The notes under the pieces are model-generated. The model saw nothing but the letters and a program-made list of their open reading frames with translations, did not search any database and had not been told where the DNA came from. A DNA stretch of 64,000 nt. It comes from Streptococcus lutetiensis. Its GTDB lineage: Bacteria; Bacillota; Bacilli; Lactobacillales; Streptococcaceae. Location of the stretch: NCBI RefSeq assembly GCF_900475675.1, contig NZ_LS483403.1, positions 620,001-684,000 of the forward strand, written 5' to 3'. Position 1 is the first letter of the stretch; each line of letters starts with the position of its first letter. Below are positions 19,480-29,928 of this stretch, in pieces. Position numbers and translations under genes: made by a program.

Positions 19480-19493
19480 AGAAAACGTTTACT
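19480..19493. promoter_or_regulatory. Candidate cre (CcpA) site upstream of bile salt hydrolase
   Basis: AGAAAACGTTTACT matches the cre consensus TGWAARCGYTWNCW at 13 of 14 positions (first base A in place of T). It lies 23 bases upstream of the -35, a position that could give activation or repression by CcpA. Confidence 0.55.
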
Positions 19494-19515
19494 TAAAAAT
19501 TGAAAATTTTTTTAA

Positions 19516-19544
19516 TTGAAAACTTTTTTAATTGGAACTATAAT
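19516..19544 (+). promoter_or_regulatory. Promoter of bile salt hydrolase gene
   Basis: TTGAAA (19516-19521), 17-base spacer, TATAAT (19539-19544), near-consensus sigma-A. The predicted start is near 19551. Confidence 0.75.
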
Positions 19545-19548
19545 GAGA

Positions 19549-19562
19549 CTACAAAGTTGTAG
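19549..19562. promoter_or_regulatory. Palindromic operator candidate at the bsh transcription start
   Basis: CTACAA-AG-TTGTAG, perfect 6-bp half-sites, covering the predicted +1 of the bile salt hydrolase promoter. The position fits a repressor. It resembles the CopY/BlaI TACA...TGTA type, but the spacing between half-sites is longer, so the regulator is unknown. Confidence 0.5.
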
Positions 19563-19596
19563 ATGACTTTTAAAGTATTTTTTAAAGGAGTTTTTT

Positions 19597-20574
19597 ATGT
19601 GTACTGCAATTACTTATACAACTAAAGATAATTACTTTGGTCGAAATCTTGATTTGGACTTTTCTTACAATGAAACGGTAACGATTTGTCCTCGAAATTA
19701 TCCTTTTTCGTTTAGACACCAAGGAGAAAATAACAGCCATTTTGCCATGATTGGAATGGCAACGGTAGTGGCTGATTACCCACTTTATTACGAAGCAGTT
19801 AATGAAAAAGGTTTAGGAATGGCAGGTTTGAATTTCCCTGAAAATGCCGACTATAAAGAAGTAGCAGAAGGGAAAGACAATCTTGCATCTTTTGAATTGA
19901 TTCCATGGTTCTTATCACAATGCCAATCTGTTGCTGAAGTTAAGAAACTTTGCCAAAATCTTAACGTCACAAATGAAGCATTTAGTGATGATTTTCAACC
20001 AAGTCCTTTGCACTGGTTGATTGCAGACCGCAATGAAGCTATTGTGTTGGAATCTGTGGCTAGTGGTCTTAAGGTTTATGATAACCCAACAGGTGTTTTG
20101 ACAAATAACCCAACTTTTGATAAACAATTATTCAATTTGAACAATTATCGTCATGTTTCTCCAAAAGTTTCTGACAATCTCTTTTCTACAGAAATTACCT
20201 TGGACACTTATAGCCGAGGAATGGGAGGCCTTGGTTTGCCTGGGGATTTATCATCAATGTCACGCTATGTTAAGGTAGCCTTTACTAAATTAAATTCAGT
20301 AGCAGAAGATACAGAAGTATCTAGTGTTAACCAGTTCTTCCATATTTTGAAATCCGTTGAACAACAAAAAGGGTTATGTTACGTGGATGAAAGCGGCAAA
20401 TACGAATACACCATTTACAGTTCATGTATCAACACAGAAAAAGGTATTTATTACTACACAACTTACGATAATTCACAGATTACAGCTGTCGATATGCATA
20501 AGGAAAATTTGGATAATAACAAGTTAGTTACTTATCCATTGATTAAAGATTGGCAAGTGAATTATCAAAATTAA
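19597..20574 (+). CDS. bsh: Bile salt hydrolase / choloylglycine hydrolase (Ntn family)
   Basis: 325 residues, the normal family length. Met is followed by the nucleophile Cys2 (MCTAITY), freed by Met removal. The conserved RNLDLDF (Arg, Asp), MAGLNFP with Asn at the position that is Tyr in penicillin V acylases, LTNNPTF (Asn) and GLPGDLSSMSRYVK (Arg) match the bile salt hydrolase side of the family. No signal peptide, so it is cytoplasmic. It deconjugates glycine- or taurine-linked bile salts, which suits a gut species. It is a single gene with its own promoter, a cre-like site and a palindromic operator. Confidence 0.9.
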   Translation: MCTAITYTTKDNYFGRNLDLDFSYNETVTICPRNYPFSFRHQGENNSHFAMIGMATVVADYPLYYEAVNEKGLGMAGLNFPENADYKEVAEGKDNLASFELIPWFLSQCQSVAEVKKLCQNLNVTNEAFSDDFQPSPLHWLIADRNEAIVLESVASGLKVYDNPTGVLTNNPTFDKQLFNLNNYRHVSPKVSDNLFSTEITLDTYSRGMGGLGLPGDLSSMSRYVKVAFTKLNSVAEDTEVSSVNQFFHILKSVEQQKGLCYVDESGKYEYTIYSSCINTEKGIYYYTTYDNSQITAVDMHKENLDNNKLVTYPLIKDWQVNYQN

Positions 20575-20676
20575 GGTCTTGAAAATTTATTACCTAAATC
20601 CTCTGCTTTTTTTCGAAAAATATGCTATAATGAAATGTAAAACATTTTTTGGCAAAAAGCCCATAGAAAGAAGAAA

Positions 20677-21195
20677 ATGGATTTAAAAAATTATATCGCT
20701 ACAATTGAAAACTATCCTAAAGAAGGGGTCACTTTCCGTGATATTTCTCCTTTGATGGCAGATGGAAATGCTTATAGCTATGCTGTTCGCGAAATTGTAC
20801 AGTATGCTACTGACAAGAAGATCGACATGATTGTTGGCCCAGAGGCACGCGGATTTATCGTCGGATGCCCAGTTGCATTTGAACTTGGAATTGGTTTCGC
20901 ACCAGTTCGTAAACCTGGTAAATTACCACGTGAAGTAATCTCAGCTGATTACGAAAAAGAGTACGGCATTGATACACTATGTATGCATGCTGATGCTATC
21001 AAACCTGGACAACGTGTCCTTATCGTTGATGACCTTTTGGCAACAGGTGGTACTGTGAAAGCTACTATCGAAATGGTAGAACGCCTTGGTGGTATCGTTG
21101 CTGGATGTGCTTTCCTTGTTGAATTGGATGGATTGAACGGACGTAAAGCACTTGAAGGTTATGATACGAAAGTCTTAATGAATTTCCCAGGATAA
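20677..21195 (+). CDS. apt: Adenine phosphoribosyltransferase
   Basis: 172 residues. PRPP-binding motif [13 protein letters not shown], the flexible loop region with YEKEYG, and the N-terminal [11 protein letters not shown] typical of Apt. It makes AMP from adenine and PRPP in purine salvage. RBS AGAAAGAAG. The promoter is TATAAT near 20624-20629. It is followed by two MET-boxes and metA. Confidence 0.97.
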   Translation: MDLKNYIATIENYPKEGVTFRDISPLMADGNAYSYAVREIVQYATDKKIDMIVGPEARGFIVGCPVAFELGIGFAPVRKPGKLPREVISADYEKEYGIDTLCMHADAIKPGQRVLIVDDLLATGGTVKATIEMVERLGGIVAGCAFLVELDGLNGRKALEGYDTKVLMNFPG

Positions 21196-21196
21196 T

Positions 21197-21213
21197 TATA
21201 GCTAAAAACTATA
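21197..21213. promoter_or_regulatory. MET-box 1 upstream of metA
   Basis: TATAGCTAAAAACTATA: one half-site exact to the MtaR/MetR consensus, one with a single change. Its centre lies about 66 bases upstream of the predicted metA start point, the usual recognition-site position of a LysR regulator. Confidence 0.7.
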
Positions 21214-21230
21214 ACTACCTAAAGAAATTA

Positions 21231-21247
21231 TATAATTGAAAACTATA
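21231..21247. promoter_or_regulatory. MET-box 2 upstream of metA, overlapping the -35
   Basis: TATAATTGAAAACTATA, a second MET-box with one half-site change. It covers the -35 and is centred about 32 bases upstream of the predicted start point, the activation-site position of LysR regulators. It is 34 bases (about three helical turns) from box 1. Confidence 0.7.
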
Positions 21248-21264
21248 TCTCCATCTTTTATAAT
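21236..21264 (+). promoter_or_regulatory. Promoter of metA
   Basis: TTGAAA (21236-21241), 17-base spacer, TATAAT (21259-21264). The start point is near 21271, about 30 bases before the ATG. Confidence 0.75.
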
Positions 21265-21302
21265 ATTACTTAAATATAATATTATAGAGTGGAGATATTT
21301 TC

Positions 21303-22247
21303 ATGCCAATAAAACTTGATAAAGAATTACCGGCCTTAGACATTTTGCGCAAAGAGAATGTCTTCATCATGGATAATAAACGAGCAAAGCATCAAGATAT
21401 TAGACCGATGGATTTTCTCATCGTTAACTTGATGCCAACAAAAGAAGTGACAGAGACACAACTCTTGCGTTTGCTAGCCAATACGCCTTTGCAGATTAAT
21501 GTTGAATTCCTCTATATGACTAGTCACGAGTCAAAAAATACAACGGCTGAGCATTTAGAAACCTTCTATAAAACTTTTGCGGATGTTAAACATAAGTATT
21601 ATGATGGGTTGATTATCACGGGTGCTCCAGTTGAAACTTTGGCTTATGAGGAAGTGGATTATTGGGATGAATTGTGCCAAATCTTTGATTGGGGAAAATC
21701 TCATGTCTATTCAACCTTGCACTTGTGTTGGGGAGCGCAAGCTGGACTCTATTACAAATATGGTATTAAGAAGGTTTTGCTAGAGGAAAAATTATCAGGC
21801 ATCTTTTCTCAAAATGTCAAACAACCTTCTAATCCGATTGTCCGTGGGTTTGATGACTGCTTTATGGCGCCGCATTCTAGGTATACAGAAGTTCGTCATG
21901 AAGATGTTGCTAAGGTTGATCGATTAGAAGTAATTGCTGAAGGTCCCACAGTTGGTTTGTCTATCGTAGCTAGTAAAGATTTGCGCGAGGTTTATAGCTT
22001 TGGACATTTGGAATACGACCGTGAAACTTTGGATCTCGAGTACAAGCGTGATGTTAAAGTTGGCAAGAATCCTAATGTGCCTGCACATTATTATGTCAAC
22101 GATGATCCTGAGCAAGACGTTCCGATGAAGTGGAATTTAGCTGCAACAACTTTCTTTAGTAATTGGATTAATTATGCTGTTTACCAAGAGACGCCTTATC
22201 AACTGGAACAATTGGAAAAAGAATCATCTTTTTACGGTTATTTGTGA
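21303..22247 (+). CDS. metAA: Homoserine O-acetyltransferase (MetA family)
   Basis: 314 residues. MetA family (glutamine-amidotransferase-like fold) with catalytic Cys142 in HLCWGAQ and the His in APHSRYTE. Residue 111 is Glu (GAPVE), which in this family specifies acetyl-CoA; Gly at this place specifies succinyl-CoA. So the product is O-acetyl-homoserine, the entry to methionine synthesis. It is transcribed alone from a promoter with two MET-boxes, shared in kind with the MetE-like gene at 9653. RBS TGGAG 7 bases before the ATG. Confidence 0.94.
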   Translation: MPIKLDKELPALDILRKENVFIMDNKRAKHQDIRPMDFLIVNLMPTKEVTETQLLRLLANTPLQINVEFLYMTSHESKNTTAEHLETFYKTFADVKHKYYDGLIITGAPVETLAYEEVDYWDELCQIFDWGKSHVYSTLHLCWGAQAGLYYKYGIKKVLLEEKLSGIFSQNVKQPSNPIVRGFDDCFMAPHSRYTEVRHEDVAKVDRLEVIAEGPTVGLSIVASKDLREVYSFGHLEYDRETLDLEYKRDVKVGKNPNVPAHYYVNDDPEQDVPMKWNLAATTFFSNWINYAVYQETPYQLEQLEKESSFYGYL

Positions 22248-22325
22248 TGAGGTGATTGTCGATCAAATCTTGCTTTATCTTTGTCAGGTTCGGTTTTAGA
22301 GGTGATGATTTTTTAGGAATATATT

Positions 22326-23000
22326 ATGAGTTATTTGGAAAATTTTAAATCAGGCAATCTTGTATTGCCGAGTGCTCTTCTCTTTCATTACAAAGATATT
22401 TTTAAACGTGCAGATGATTTTTTGATTTGGCAGTTTATTTATCTCCAAAACACGACTAAGATGGATGATTTGGCACCTAGTCAAATTGCTAGCGCGCTGA
22501 ATAAAACAGTGGCAGAAGTTAACCGCTCGATTTCTGATTTGACTGCTCAAGGTTTGCTTGATATGAAAACTATTGAGCTTGGTAGTGAAATCGAAGTGGT
22601 TTTTGATGCGAGTCCTGTTTTGGCACTATTGGATAAATTAGTTTCTGAACCAAAACAAGTTCCTGAAAAACAAGACGTAAATCCTGTGAAAGAACTTGTC
22701 GAAGAGTTTGAACGTGAGCTAGGTCGTATGCTAAGTCCATTTGAATTGGAAGATTTGCAAAAAACTATTCGTGAGGATAAAACGGATCCAGACCTAGTGC
22801 GCTCAGCGCTTCGTGAGGCTGTGTTTAACGGCAAGACAAACTGGAATTACATCAATGCCATTTTGCGAAATTGGCGTCGTGAAGGCATTACAACAATGCG
22901 CCAAGTTGAGGAACGTCGTAAAGAGTATGAAAATTCAAAAGTAGGTAAAGTCAATGTGTCAGATGACTTTTTGGCTGCGATGGATTTGTGGAGTGACTAA
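22326..23000 (+). CDS. dnaD: DnaD replication-initiation protein
   Basis: 224 residues. N-terminal winged-helix DnaD domain, then the C-terminal DnaB_2-type domain with the conserved NWNYINAILRNWRREGI (YxxxIxxxW) motif. DnaD helps load the helicase at oriC and at restart forks in Firmicutes. Its stop shares one base with the nth start (TAATG), so the two are coupled, as in many streptococci. Confidence 0.94.
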   Translation: MSYLENFKSGNLVLPSALLFHYKDIFKRADDFLIWQFIYLQNTTKMDDLAPSQIASALNKTVAEVNRSISDLTAQGLLDMKTIELGSEIEVVFDASPVLALLDKLVSEPKQVPEKQDVNPVKELVEEFERELGRMLSPFELEDLQKTIREDKTDPDLVRSALREAVFNGKTNWNYINAILRNWRREGITTMRQVEERRKEYENSKVGKVNVSDDFLAAMDLWSD

Positions 23001-23650
23001 TGAGAGTTGGACGTGAGCGTTTAAAGAAAATCTTAGCTATTATTGGTGACATGTATCCAGAAGCGCGTGGCGAGTTGGAATGGGAGACACCATTTCAACT
23101 GCTTATCGCGGTGATCTTGTCTGCTCAAACGACGGATAAAGCAGTAAATAAGGTGACTCCAAATCTTTGGAAACATTACCCAGAAATTGAGGACTTGGCT
23201 AAGGCAAATTTGGCTGATGTTGAGGAGTGTTTGCGAACTATCGGACTTTATAAGAACAAAGCTCGAAACATTATTAAGACAGCAAGAGCGATTTTGCAAG
23301 ATTTTGACGGGCAAGTTCCTAAGACACATAAAGAGTTAGAAACCTTGCCAGGAGTTGGACGAAAAACAGCTAATGTTGTGTTAGCAGAAGTTTACGGTAT
23401 TCCATCAATTGCTGTGGATACGCATGTGTCACGCATTGCTAAGCGCCTCAATATTTCTGCGCCAGATGCTGATGTTAAAGAAATCGAAAAAGATTTGATG
23501 AAAAAAATTCCAAAGAAAGATTGGATTTTGACGCATCATCGCTTGATTTTCTTTGGACGTTATCATTGTTTAGCTAAAAAGCCTAAATGTGATATTTGTC
23601 CAGTTCAAGCCTATTGCAAATACTATAAAGACAATGTGAAAACTAACTAA
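23000..23650 (+). CDS. nth: Endonuclease III
   Basis: 216 residues. Helix-hairpin-helix LPGVGRKTA with catalytic Lys122, catalytic Asp140 in VDTHVSR, and a C-terminal 4Fe-4S cluster with the standard C-x6-C-x2-C-x5-C spacing. It removes oxidised pyrimidines and nicks abasic sites. Coupled to dnaD by a one-base overlap. Confidence 0.96.
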   Translation: MRVGRERLKKILAIIGDMYPEARGELEWETPFQLLIAVILSAQTTDKAVNKVTPNLWKHYPEIEDLAKANLADVEECLRTIGLYKNKARNIIKTARAILQDFDGQVPKTHKELETLPGVGRKTANVVLAEVYGIPSIAVDTHVSRIAKRLNISAPDADVKEIEKDLMKKIPKKDWILTHHRLIFFGRYHCLAKKPKCDICPVQAYCKYYKDNVKTN

Positions 23651-23741
23651 GCAGCTCACTTGAGTTGCTTTTGTTATGCTTTTGTAAGGAGAAGTTGTTT
23701 TTGATATAATTAAAAAGAATGATATTTTAGAAGGAAGAATT

Positions 23742-24428
23742 ATGCAAACAGTATTATCTAAGCGTTTAGCTGCCGTAGCAGAATTTGTACCGCAAGGAGC
23801 ACGCTTACTGGATGTCGGAAGTGACCATGCGTACTTACCGATTGCCTTGATGGAAGAGGGAAAAATTGATTTTGCTATTGCTGGTGAAGTTGTCAAAGGT
23901 CCATATGAATCAGCGGTTCATAATGTTGCTGGCGCTGGTTTGGCAGATAAAATCGTTGTGCGTTTGGCAGATGGTTTGGCAGCCTTTGAAGCATCAGACA
24001 AAGTAACAACGATTACGATTTGTGGTATGGGCGGCGGCTTGATTGCTGATATTTTGGCGGCAGGAGTTGAAAAATTAGCAAGTGTAGACCGTCTTATCTT
24101 ACAACCTAATAATCGTGAAGATGAGCTTCGTGCTTGGTTGATGAACAATGGCTTCAAACTTGTCACTGAAGAAATCATGACAGAAAATGATAAATTTTAT
24201 GAAATCATGGTTGTTGAACACGGACAGATGACTTTGTCAGAGACAGACTTACGCTTTGGTCCTTTCTTGAACCAAGAAAAATCAGCTGTCTTCAAAGCAC
24301 GTTGGCAACGAGAATTGAAAAAATTAGAAATTGCTTTGCCACATGTGCCAGAAAATCGTGTCGATGACCGCGCTGCTATTTCACAAAAAATGACAGCTAT
24401 CAAGGAGGCTATCAATGAAAGCAAGTGA
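23742..24428 (+). CDS. trmK: tRNA (adenine-22-N1)-methyltransferase TrmK
   Basis: 228 residues. SAM-binding motif [12 protein letters not shown] near residues 20-31, then CGMGGGLI and LQPNNRE, as in TrmK/YqfN. It methylates A22 of tRNAs. RBS AGAAGGAAG. Overlaps the following Nif3-like gene by 14 bases, the usual trmK-nif3 pair of Firmicutes. Confidence 0.92.
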   Translation: MQTVLSKRLAAVAEFVPQGARLLDVGSDHAYLPIALMEEGKIDFAIAGEVVKGPYESAVHNVAGAGLADKIVVRLADGLAAFEASDKVTTITICGMGGGLIADILAAGVEKLASVDRLILQPNNREDELRAWLMNNGFKLVTEEIMTENDKFYEIMVVEHGQMTLSETDLRFGPFLNQEKSAVFKARWQRELKKLEIALPHVPENRVDDRAAISQKMTAIKEAINESK

Positions 24429-25203
24429 AATCATTGAACGCTACGAAGCATACTGTCCACGTGAGCTTTCTATGGAAGGAGATATTTCTGGTCTCCAAAT
24501 TGGAACTCTTGATAAAGAAGTTAATCGTGTCATGATCGCTCTTGATGTGCGTGAAACGACAGTGGCAGAAGCAATCGAGAAAAATGTTGACTTGATTATC
24601 GTTAAGCACGCTCCCATTTTTCGTCCGCTAAAAGACCTTGTGGTGACTCCCCAAAATCAGATTTACCTTGACTTGGTAAAACATGATATCGCTGTATACG
24701 TGAGTCACACAAATATCGATATTGTGCCAGATGGTTTAAATGATTGGTTCTGTGAGCTATTAGACATTACCGATACAGAGATTTTAAGTCCTACGGCTGA
24801 TGGTTACGGGATTGGTCGAGTTGGAACGATTGAGGAGCAACCTTTTTCGGAATTTGCTCTTAAGGTTAAAGAAAAATTCAACTTAGATAGTGTTCGTTTG
24901 GTCGCATATGGAAACCAAGATAAGCTCATTAATCGCGTAGCTATTTGTGGTGGTAGTGGTCAAAGTTTTTACCGTGAAGCAATGGCAAAAGGGACGCAAG
25001 TCTACATCACTGGTGATATTTATTACCATACTGCTCAAGAAATGATTACAAATGGCATGCTTGCTATTGACCCTGGGCATCATATTGAAGTGCTCATGGT
25101 TGATAAATTACTTGAGAAATTTAATGCCTGGAAAAATGACAATCATTGGTCAGTAGATTTCATTGCCAGTGAGGCAGAAACAAATCCGTTTTATCATTTA
25201 TAA
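24415..25203 (+). CDS. Nif3-like dinuclear metal-centre protein
   Basis: 262 residues, the short streptococcal form without the inserted domain. Metal-ligand motifs: VKHAPIF, SHTNID, and TGDIYYH with DPGHH..E near the C-terminus. The biochemical role of the family (YqfO/Nif3, GTP cyclohydrolase 1 type 2 homologues) is not settled. Its first 14 bases overlap trmK. A strong hairpin follows the stop. Confidence 0.9.
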   Translation: MKASEIIERYEAYCPRELSMEGDISGLQIGTLDKEVNRVMIALDVRETTVAEAIEKNVDLIIVKHAPIFRPLKDLVVTPQNQIYLDLVKHDIAVYVSHTNIDIVPDGLNDWFCELLDITDTEILSPTADGYGIGRVGTIEEQPFSEFALKVKEKFNLDSVRLVAYGNQDKLINRVAICGGSGQSFYREAMAKGTQVYITGDIYYHTAQEMITNGMLAIDPGHHIEVLMVDKLLEKFNAWKNDNHWSVDFIASEAETNPFYHL

Positions 25204-25204
25204 A

Positions 25205-25235
25205 TAATTACTGACATTTGTCAGTAATTTTCGTT
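25205..25235 (+). terminator. Terminator after the Nif3-like gene
   Basis: TTACTGAC-ATTT-GTCAGTAA hairpin directly after the stop, followed by a T-rich tract. Confidence 0.7.
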
Positions 25236-25335
25236 AAAAGTTTGTAAAATTAGGAAATTTAGTGACAGCATTTGCAAAAAATGATAGAATAGTTCTGATA
25301 ATTGATAATTTATTAATAAAGAGGGAGACCTAACT

Positions 25336-26205
25336 ATGAAAGGTATTATTCTTGCAGGAGGTTCAGGAACACGTCTGTATCCTTTGACTCGTGCGGCTTC
25401 AAAACAACTTATGCCAGTGTATGATAAACCAATGATTTATTATCCACTATCAACATTGATGTTAGCAGGTATCCGAGATATCTTGATTATCTCAACACCA
25501 ACTGATATTCATCGTTTTGAAGAACTACTTGGCGACGGTTCAGAATTTGGTATTTCACTTTCTTACGCTGTTCAACCAAGTCCAGATGGATTGGCACAAG
25601 CCTTTATCATCGGTGAAGAATTTATCGGAGATGACAATGTTGCTCTTGTTTTGGGAGATAACATTTACCATGGAGCAGGTCTAAGTAAAATGCTTCAAAA
25701 AGCAGCAAGCAAAGAAAAAGGTGCTACTGTCTTTGGTTACCAAGTAAAAGACCCAGAACGTTTTGGTGTTGTTGAATTCGACGAAGATTTCAACGCTCTT
25801 TCAATCGAAGAAAAGCCAGAACATCCAAAATCACACTACGCTGTAACAGGTCTTTACTTCTACGATAACGACGTTGTGGAAATTGCTAAAAACATCAAAC
25901 CAAGTGCACGTGGTGAACTTGAAATCACAGATGTTAATAAAGCCTATCTAGAACGTGGCGACCTTTCTGTGGAAGTTATGGGACGTGGCTTTGCATGGCT
26001 TGATACAGGAACACACGAAAGCCTTCTGGAAGCAGCTCAGTACATTGAAACAGTGCAACGTATGCAAAACCTTCAAGTGGCAAACTTGGAAGAAATTGCA
26101 TACCGCATGGGTTACATCACAAAAGAAGATGTTTACAACCTTGCACAACCACTTAAGAAAAACGAATACGGAAAATACTTGCTCCGTTTGGTTGGAGAAG
26201 AATAA
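25336..26205 (+). CDS. rmlA: Glucose-1-phosphate thymidylyltransferase
   Basis: 289 residues. N-terminal nucleotidyltransferase signature [20 protein letters not shown], with the active-site stretch VLGDNIYHG and EEKPEHPKS. First step of dTDP-L-rhamnose synthesis, the donor for rhamnose cell-wall polysaccharide in streptococci. RBS GAGGGAGA. The stop overlaps the rmlC start by one base. rmlD is not in the window. Confidence 0.96.
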   Translation: MKGIILAGGSGTRLYPLTRAASKQLMPVYDKPMIYYPLSTLMLAGIRDILIISTPTDIHRFEELLGDGSEFGISLSYAVQPSPDGLAQAFIIGEEFIGDDNVALVLGDNIYHGAGLSKMLQKAASKEKGATVFGYQVKDPERFGVVEFDEDFNALSIEEKPEHPKSHYAVTGLYFYDNDVVEIAKNIKPSARGELEITDVNKAYLERGDLSVEVMGRGFAWLDTGTHESLLEAAQYIETVQRMQNLQVANLEEIAYRMGYITKEDVYNLAQPLKKNEYGKYLLRLVGEE

Positions 26206-26798
26206 TGACAGAACAGTTTTTTGGTAAAGAATTAGCAGCACGTAAAATCGAAGCTATCCCAGGAATGATTGAATTTGATATTCCTGTTCACGGTGACAGC
26301 CGCGGATGGTTTAAAGAAAATTTCCAAAAAGAAAAAATGCTTCCTCTTGGTTTCCCAGAATCATTCTTTGCAGAAGGAAAATTACAAAATAACGTTAGCT
26401 TTTCACATAAAAACGTTTTGCGTGGACTTCATGCAGAACCTTGGGACAAATACATCTCAGTTGCCGACGAAGGTAAAGTTCTAGGTTCATGGGTTGATTT
26501 ACGTGAAGGTGACAGCTTTGGTCATGTTTACCAAACAGTTATCGATGCTTCAAAAGGTATCTTTGTCCCACGTGGTGTCGCTAACGGTTTCCAAGTATTG
26601 TCTGATAAAGTATCATACAGCTACTTGGTTAATGACTATTGGGCACTTGAACTTAAACCAAAATACGCTTTTGTAAACTATGCTGACCCAACTCTTGGTA
26701 TCAAATGGGAAAACTTGGAAGAAGCAGAGGTTTCTGAAGCAGATAAAAATCACCCATTGCTTAAAGATGTAAAACCATTACGTAAAGAAGATTTGTAA
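26205..26798 (+). CDS. rmlC: dTDP-4-dehydrorhamnose 3,5-epimerase-type enzyme
   Basis: 197 residues, cupin-fold RmlC family. Conserved HGDSRGWFKENF, VLRGLHAEPWDKYI (catalytic His in RGLH) and the FVPRGVANGFQVLSD segment. Third enzyme of the rhamnose route. Between rmlA and rmlB, in the streptococcal A-C-B order. After it comes a 180-base gap that carries a folded element before rmlB. Confidence 0.94.
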   Translation: MTEQFFGKELAARKIEAIPGMIEFDIPVHGDSRGWFKENFQKEKMLPLGFPESFFAEGKLQNNVSFSHKNVLRGLHAEPWDKYISVADEGKVLGSWVDLREGDSFGHVYQTVIDASKGIFVPRGVANGFQVLSDKVSYSYLVNDYWALELKPKYAFVNYADPTLGIKWENLEEAEVSEADKNHPLLKDVKPLRKEDL

Positions 26799-26830
26799 GA
26801 AGATTTGTAATAAAAATAAAAAAATAATCA

Positions 26831-26838
26831 GAAAGGAG
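26831..26838 (+). promoter_or_regulatory. Stranded ribosome binding site, 141 bases before rmlB
   Basis: GAAAGGAG is the only strong Shine-Dalgarno string in the gap, yet the rmlB start is at 26979. The start itself has only CCCTTTGTATCTTAATT before it. It looks as if the folded element at 26840-26965 came between site and start codon. Confidence 0.5.
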
Positions 26839-26839
26839 T

Positions 26840-28028
<1,189 letters not shown>

Positions 28029-28031
28029 TTT

Positions 28032-28076
28032 AAAAAGCCTACCGTATCAAGCCACGCTTGGTACGGGGCTTTTTTT
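28032..28076 (+). terminator. Terminator of the rml operon
   Basis: AAAAAGCC then CCGTATCAAG pairs with CTTGGTACGG then GGCTTTTT, followed by seven T. Confidence 0.85.
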
Positions 28077-28220
28077 AGCTTTTGAGAAAAAGCAAAGCTA
28101 AGATAAGGTTAACTGAAAAATACCTATAATAACTTAGAATTATTTTATAAGTTAGGCTCTGATTCAAGAATTGTGTTTGGTTTTCTGGTACAATAGAAGA
28201 AAACGAGAAAGAAGAGAAAG

Positions 28221-28706
28221 ATGACAAAGTTAGCGACGATTTGTTATATTGATAACGGTGAGGCACTTTTGCTTTTGCATCGTAATAAAAAGCCAAACGA
28301 TGTTCATGAGGGAAAATGGATTTCGGTTGGTGGTAAACTTGAAGCGAGTGAAACGCCTGATGAATGTGCCAAACGTGAAATTTTTGAAGAAACGCATTTT
28401 ACAGTTAAGGAAATGGATTTTAAAGGTGTGATTACTTTCCCTGAATTTACGCCAGGTCACGATTGGTATACCTACGTCTTTAAGGTGACAGATTTTGAAG
28501 GTGAATTAATCTCTGACGAAGAATCACGTGAGGGTACTCTTGAGTGGGTTCCTTATGATAAGGTGTTATCAAAACCAACTTGGGAAGGTGACTATGAAAT
28601 CTTTAAGTGGATTTTAGATGATGTGCCATTCTTCTCAGCTAAGTTTACTTATGATGACAAGCAACGCTTGGTAGATAAGAGTGTTACTTTTTATGGTGAT
28701 AAGTAG
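28221..28706 (+). CDS. NUDIX hydrolase (MutX/MutT-like 8-oxo-dGTP diphosphatase)
   Basis: 161 residues. Nudix box GGKLEASETPDECAKREIFEE with the REUxEE core intact; the glycine that normally follows (EExGU) is His here. It likely cleans oxidised dNTPs, as pneumococcal MutX; other nucleotides are possible. RBS AAGAGAAAG. 34 bases before the AI-2E-family gene. Confidence 0.85.
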   Translation: MTKLATICYIDNGEALLLLHRNKKPNDVHEGKWISVGGKLEASETPDECAKREIFEETHFTVKEMDFKGVITFPEFTPGHDWYTYVFKVTDFEGELISDEESREGTLEWVPYDKVLSKPTWEGDYEIFKWILDDVPFFSAKFTYDDKQRLVDKSVTFYGDK

Positions 28707-28740
28707 TCCTTATTGAAGTTGTCTGAAGAGAGGAGTTTTT

Positions 28741-29928
28741 ATGGATCGTCATCAAGAAAAGAAATTTACGGAGTCTTGGTTTTTTAAATGGGTTTTAAAC
28801 AGTCAAGCTACTGTGGCAGTTATGGTCACTTTTCTTGTCTTTTTGACCCTTTATTTGTTCACTAAGATTTCATTTCTATTTAAACCTATTTTGTCTTTTT
28901 TAGCCATCATCATGCTTCCTTTGGTGATTTCGGCAATTCTTTACTATCTGATTAAGCCTTTGGTTGGATTGATTGAACGACGTGGTGTTAATCGAACGGC
29001 TTCAATTTTCATTGTTTATGCTATTATTGTGGCTCTACTTATTTGGGCGGTAGCAAGTTTTATTCCTATGATTGAAGGACAATTAACCTCATTTGTTGAG
29101 AATTTACCTGCTTATGTTAAAAGTGTCAATGTTGAAAGTTCTAAACTTTTGAAGAGCCCTTGGTTGACTAATTATCAGTCAGAATTGCAGGACATGCTAG
29201 CCAATATCAGTAATAAAGCTGTTGATTATGCAGAAAGCTTTTCTAAGAACGCTATTGATTGGGCATCAAGTTTTGCCACCGCTATTGCTCGCGTGACCTT
29301 AGCTATCATTATGTCACCATTCATTCTCTTTTATTTCTTAAGAGATAGTCATAAGATGAAAGAGGGGTTAATTAAGGTACTCCCGACTAGAATACGTCGT
29401 CCAACATCACGTATTCTTGGGGATATCAACAAACAACTTGCTGGTTATGTTCAAGGTCAAGTAACTGTGGCGATTGTTGTTGGGATTATGTTTACAATCT
29501 TCTTTAATATGATTGGTTTGCGTTATGCGGCAACTTTTGGTATTATTGCAGGCTTCCTTAATATGATTCCATATCTTGGTAGTTTCTTAGCCATGGTTCC
29601 TGTTGTGATTATGGGGATTGTTCAAGGACCAATTATGCTGATTAAGATTCTTGTGACCTTCGTGGTTGAACAAACGATTGAAGGGCGTTTTGTGGCTCCT
29701 TTGGTTTTGGGAAGCAAGCTAAGCATTCATCCGATTACCATTATGTTTATTTTGCTAACGTTTGGCTCAATGTTTGGTATTTGGGGAGTTTTCCTAGGAA
29801 TTCCGGTTTATGCCTCTATCAAGGTGATTGTTAAAGAAATTTTTGACTGGTACAAAGCTGCCAGTGGTTTATATGAAGAAGAGTTAATTGTAGAAGAAGG
29901 AGGAGAAGAATCAAAAGATGTTAAATAG
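28741..29928 (+). CDS. AI-2E family (YdbI/PerM) membrane transporter
   Basis: 395 residues with about seven hydrophobic segments: two near 22-75, one near 84-105, then after a soluble region four or more from ~190 to 360, including the conserved PYLGSFLAMVP stretch. This family includes E. coli TqsA and PerM and proton-driven exporters; the substrate cannot be told from sequence. RBS AGAGGAG. The stop overlaps the TPR gene by 11 bases. Confidence 0.9.
   Translation: MDRHQEKKFTESWFFKWVLNSQATVAVMVTFLVFLTLYLFTKISFLFKPILSFLAIIMLPLVISAILYYLIKPLVGLIERRGVNRTASIFIVYAIIVALLIWAVASFIPMIEGQLTSFVENLPAYVKSVNVESSKLLKSPWLTNYQSELQDMLANISNKAVDYAESFSKNAIDWASSFATAIARVTLAIIMSPFILFYFLRDSHKMKEGLIKVLPTRIRRPTSRILGDINKQLAGYVQGQVTVAIVVGIMFTIFFNMIGLRYAATFGIIAGFLNMIPYLGSFLAMVPVVIMGIVQGPIMLIKILVTFVVEQTIEGRFVAPLVLGSKLSIHPITIMFILLTFGSMFGIWGVFLGIPVYASIKVIVKEIFDWYKAASGLYEEELIVEEGGEESKDVK

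Noticed and set aside
21245..21298. Long AT-rich inverted repeat (ATATCTCCA with TGGAGATAT) that could hide the metA ribosome binding site
   Set aside because: The predicted metA transcript begins near 21271, inside the loop, so the 5' arm is not transcribed from that promoter. It may still act as the apt terminator or at DNA level.
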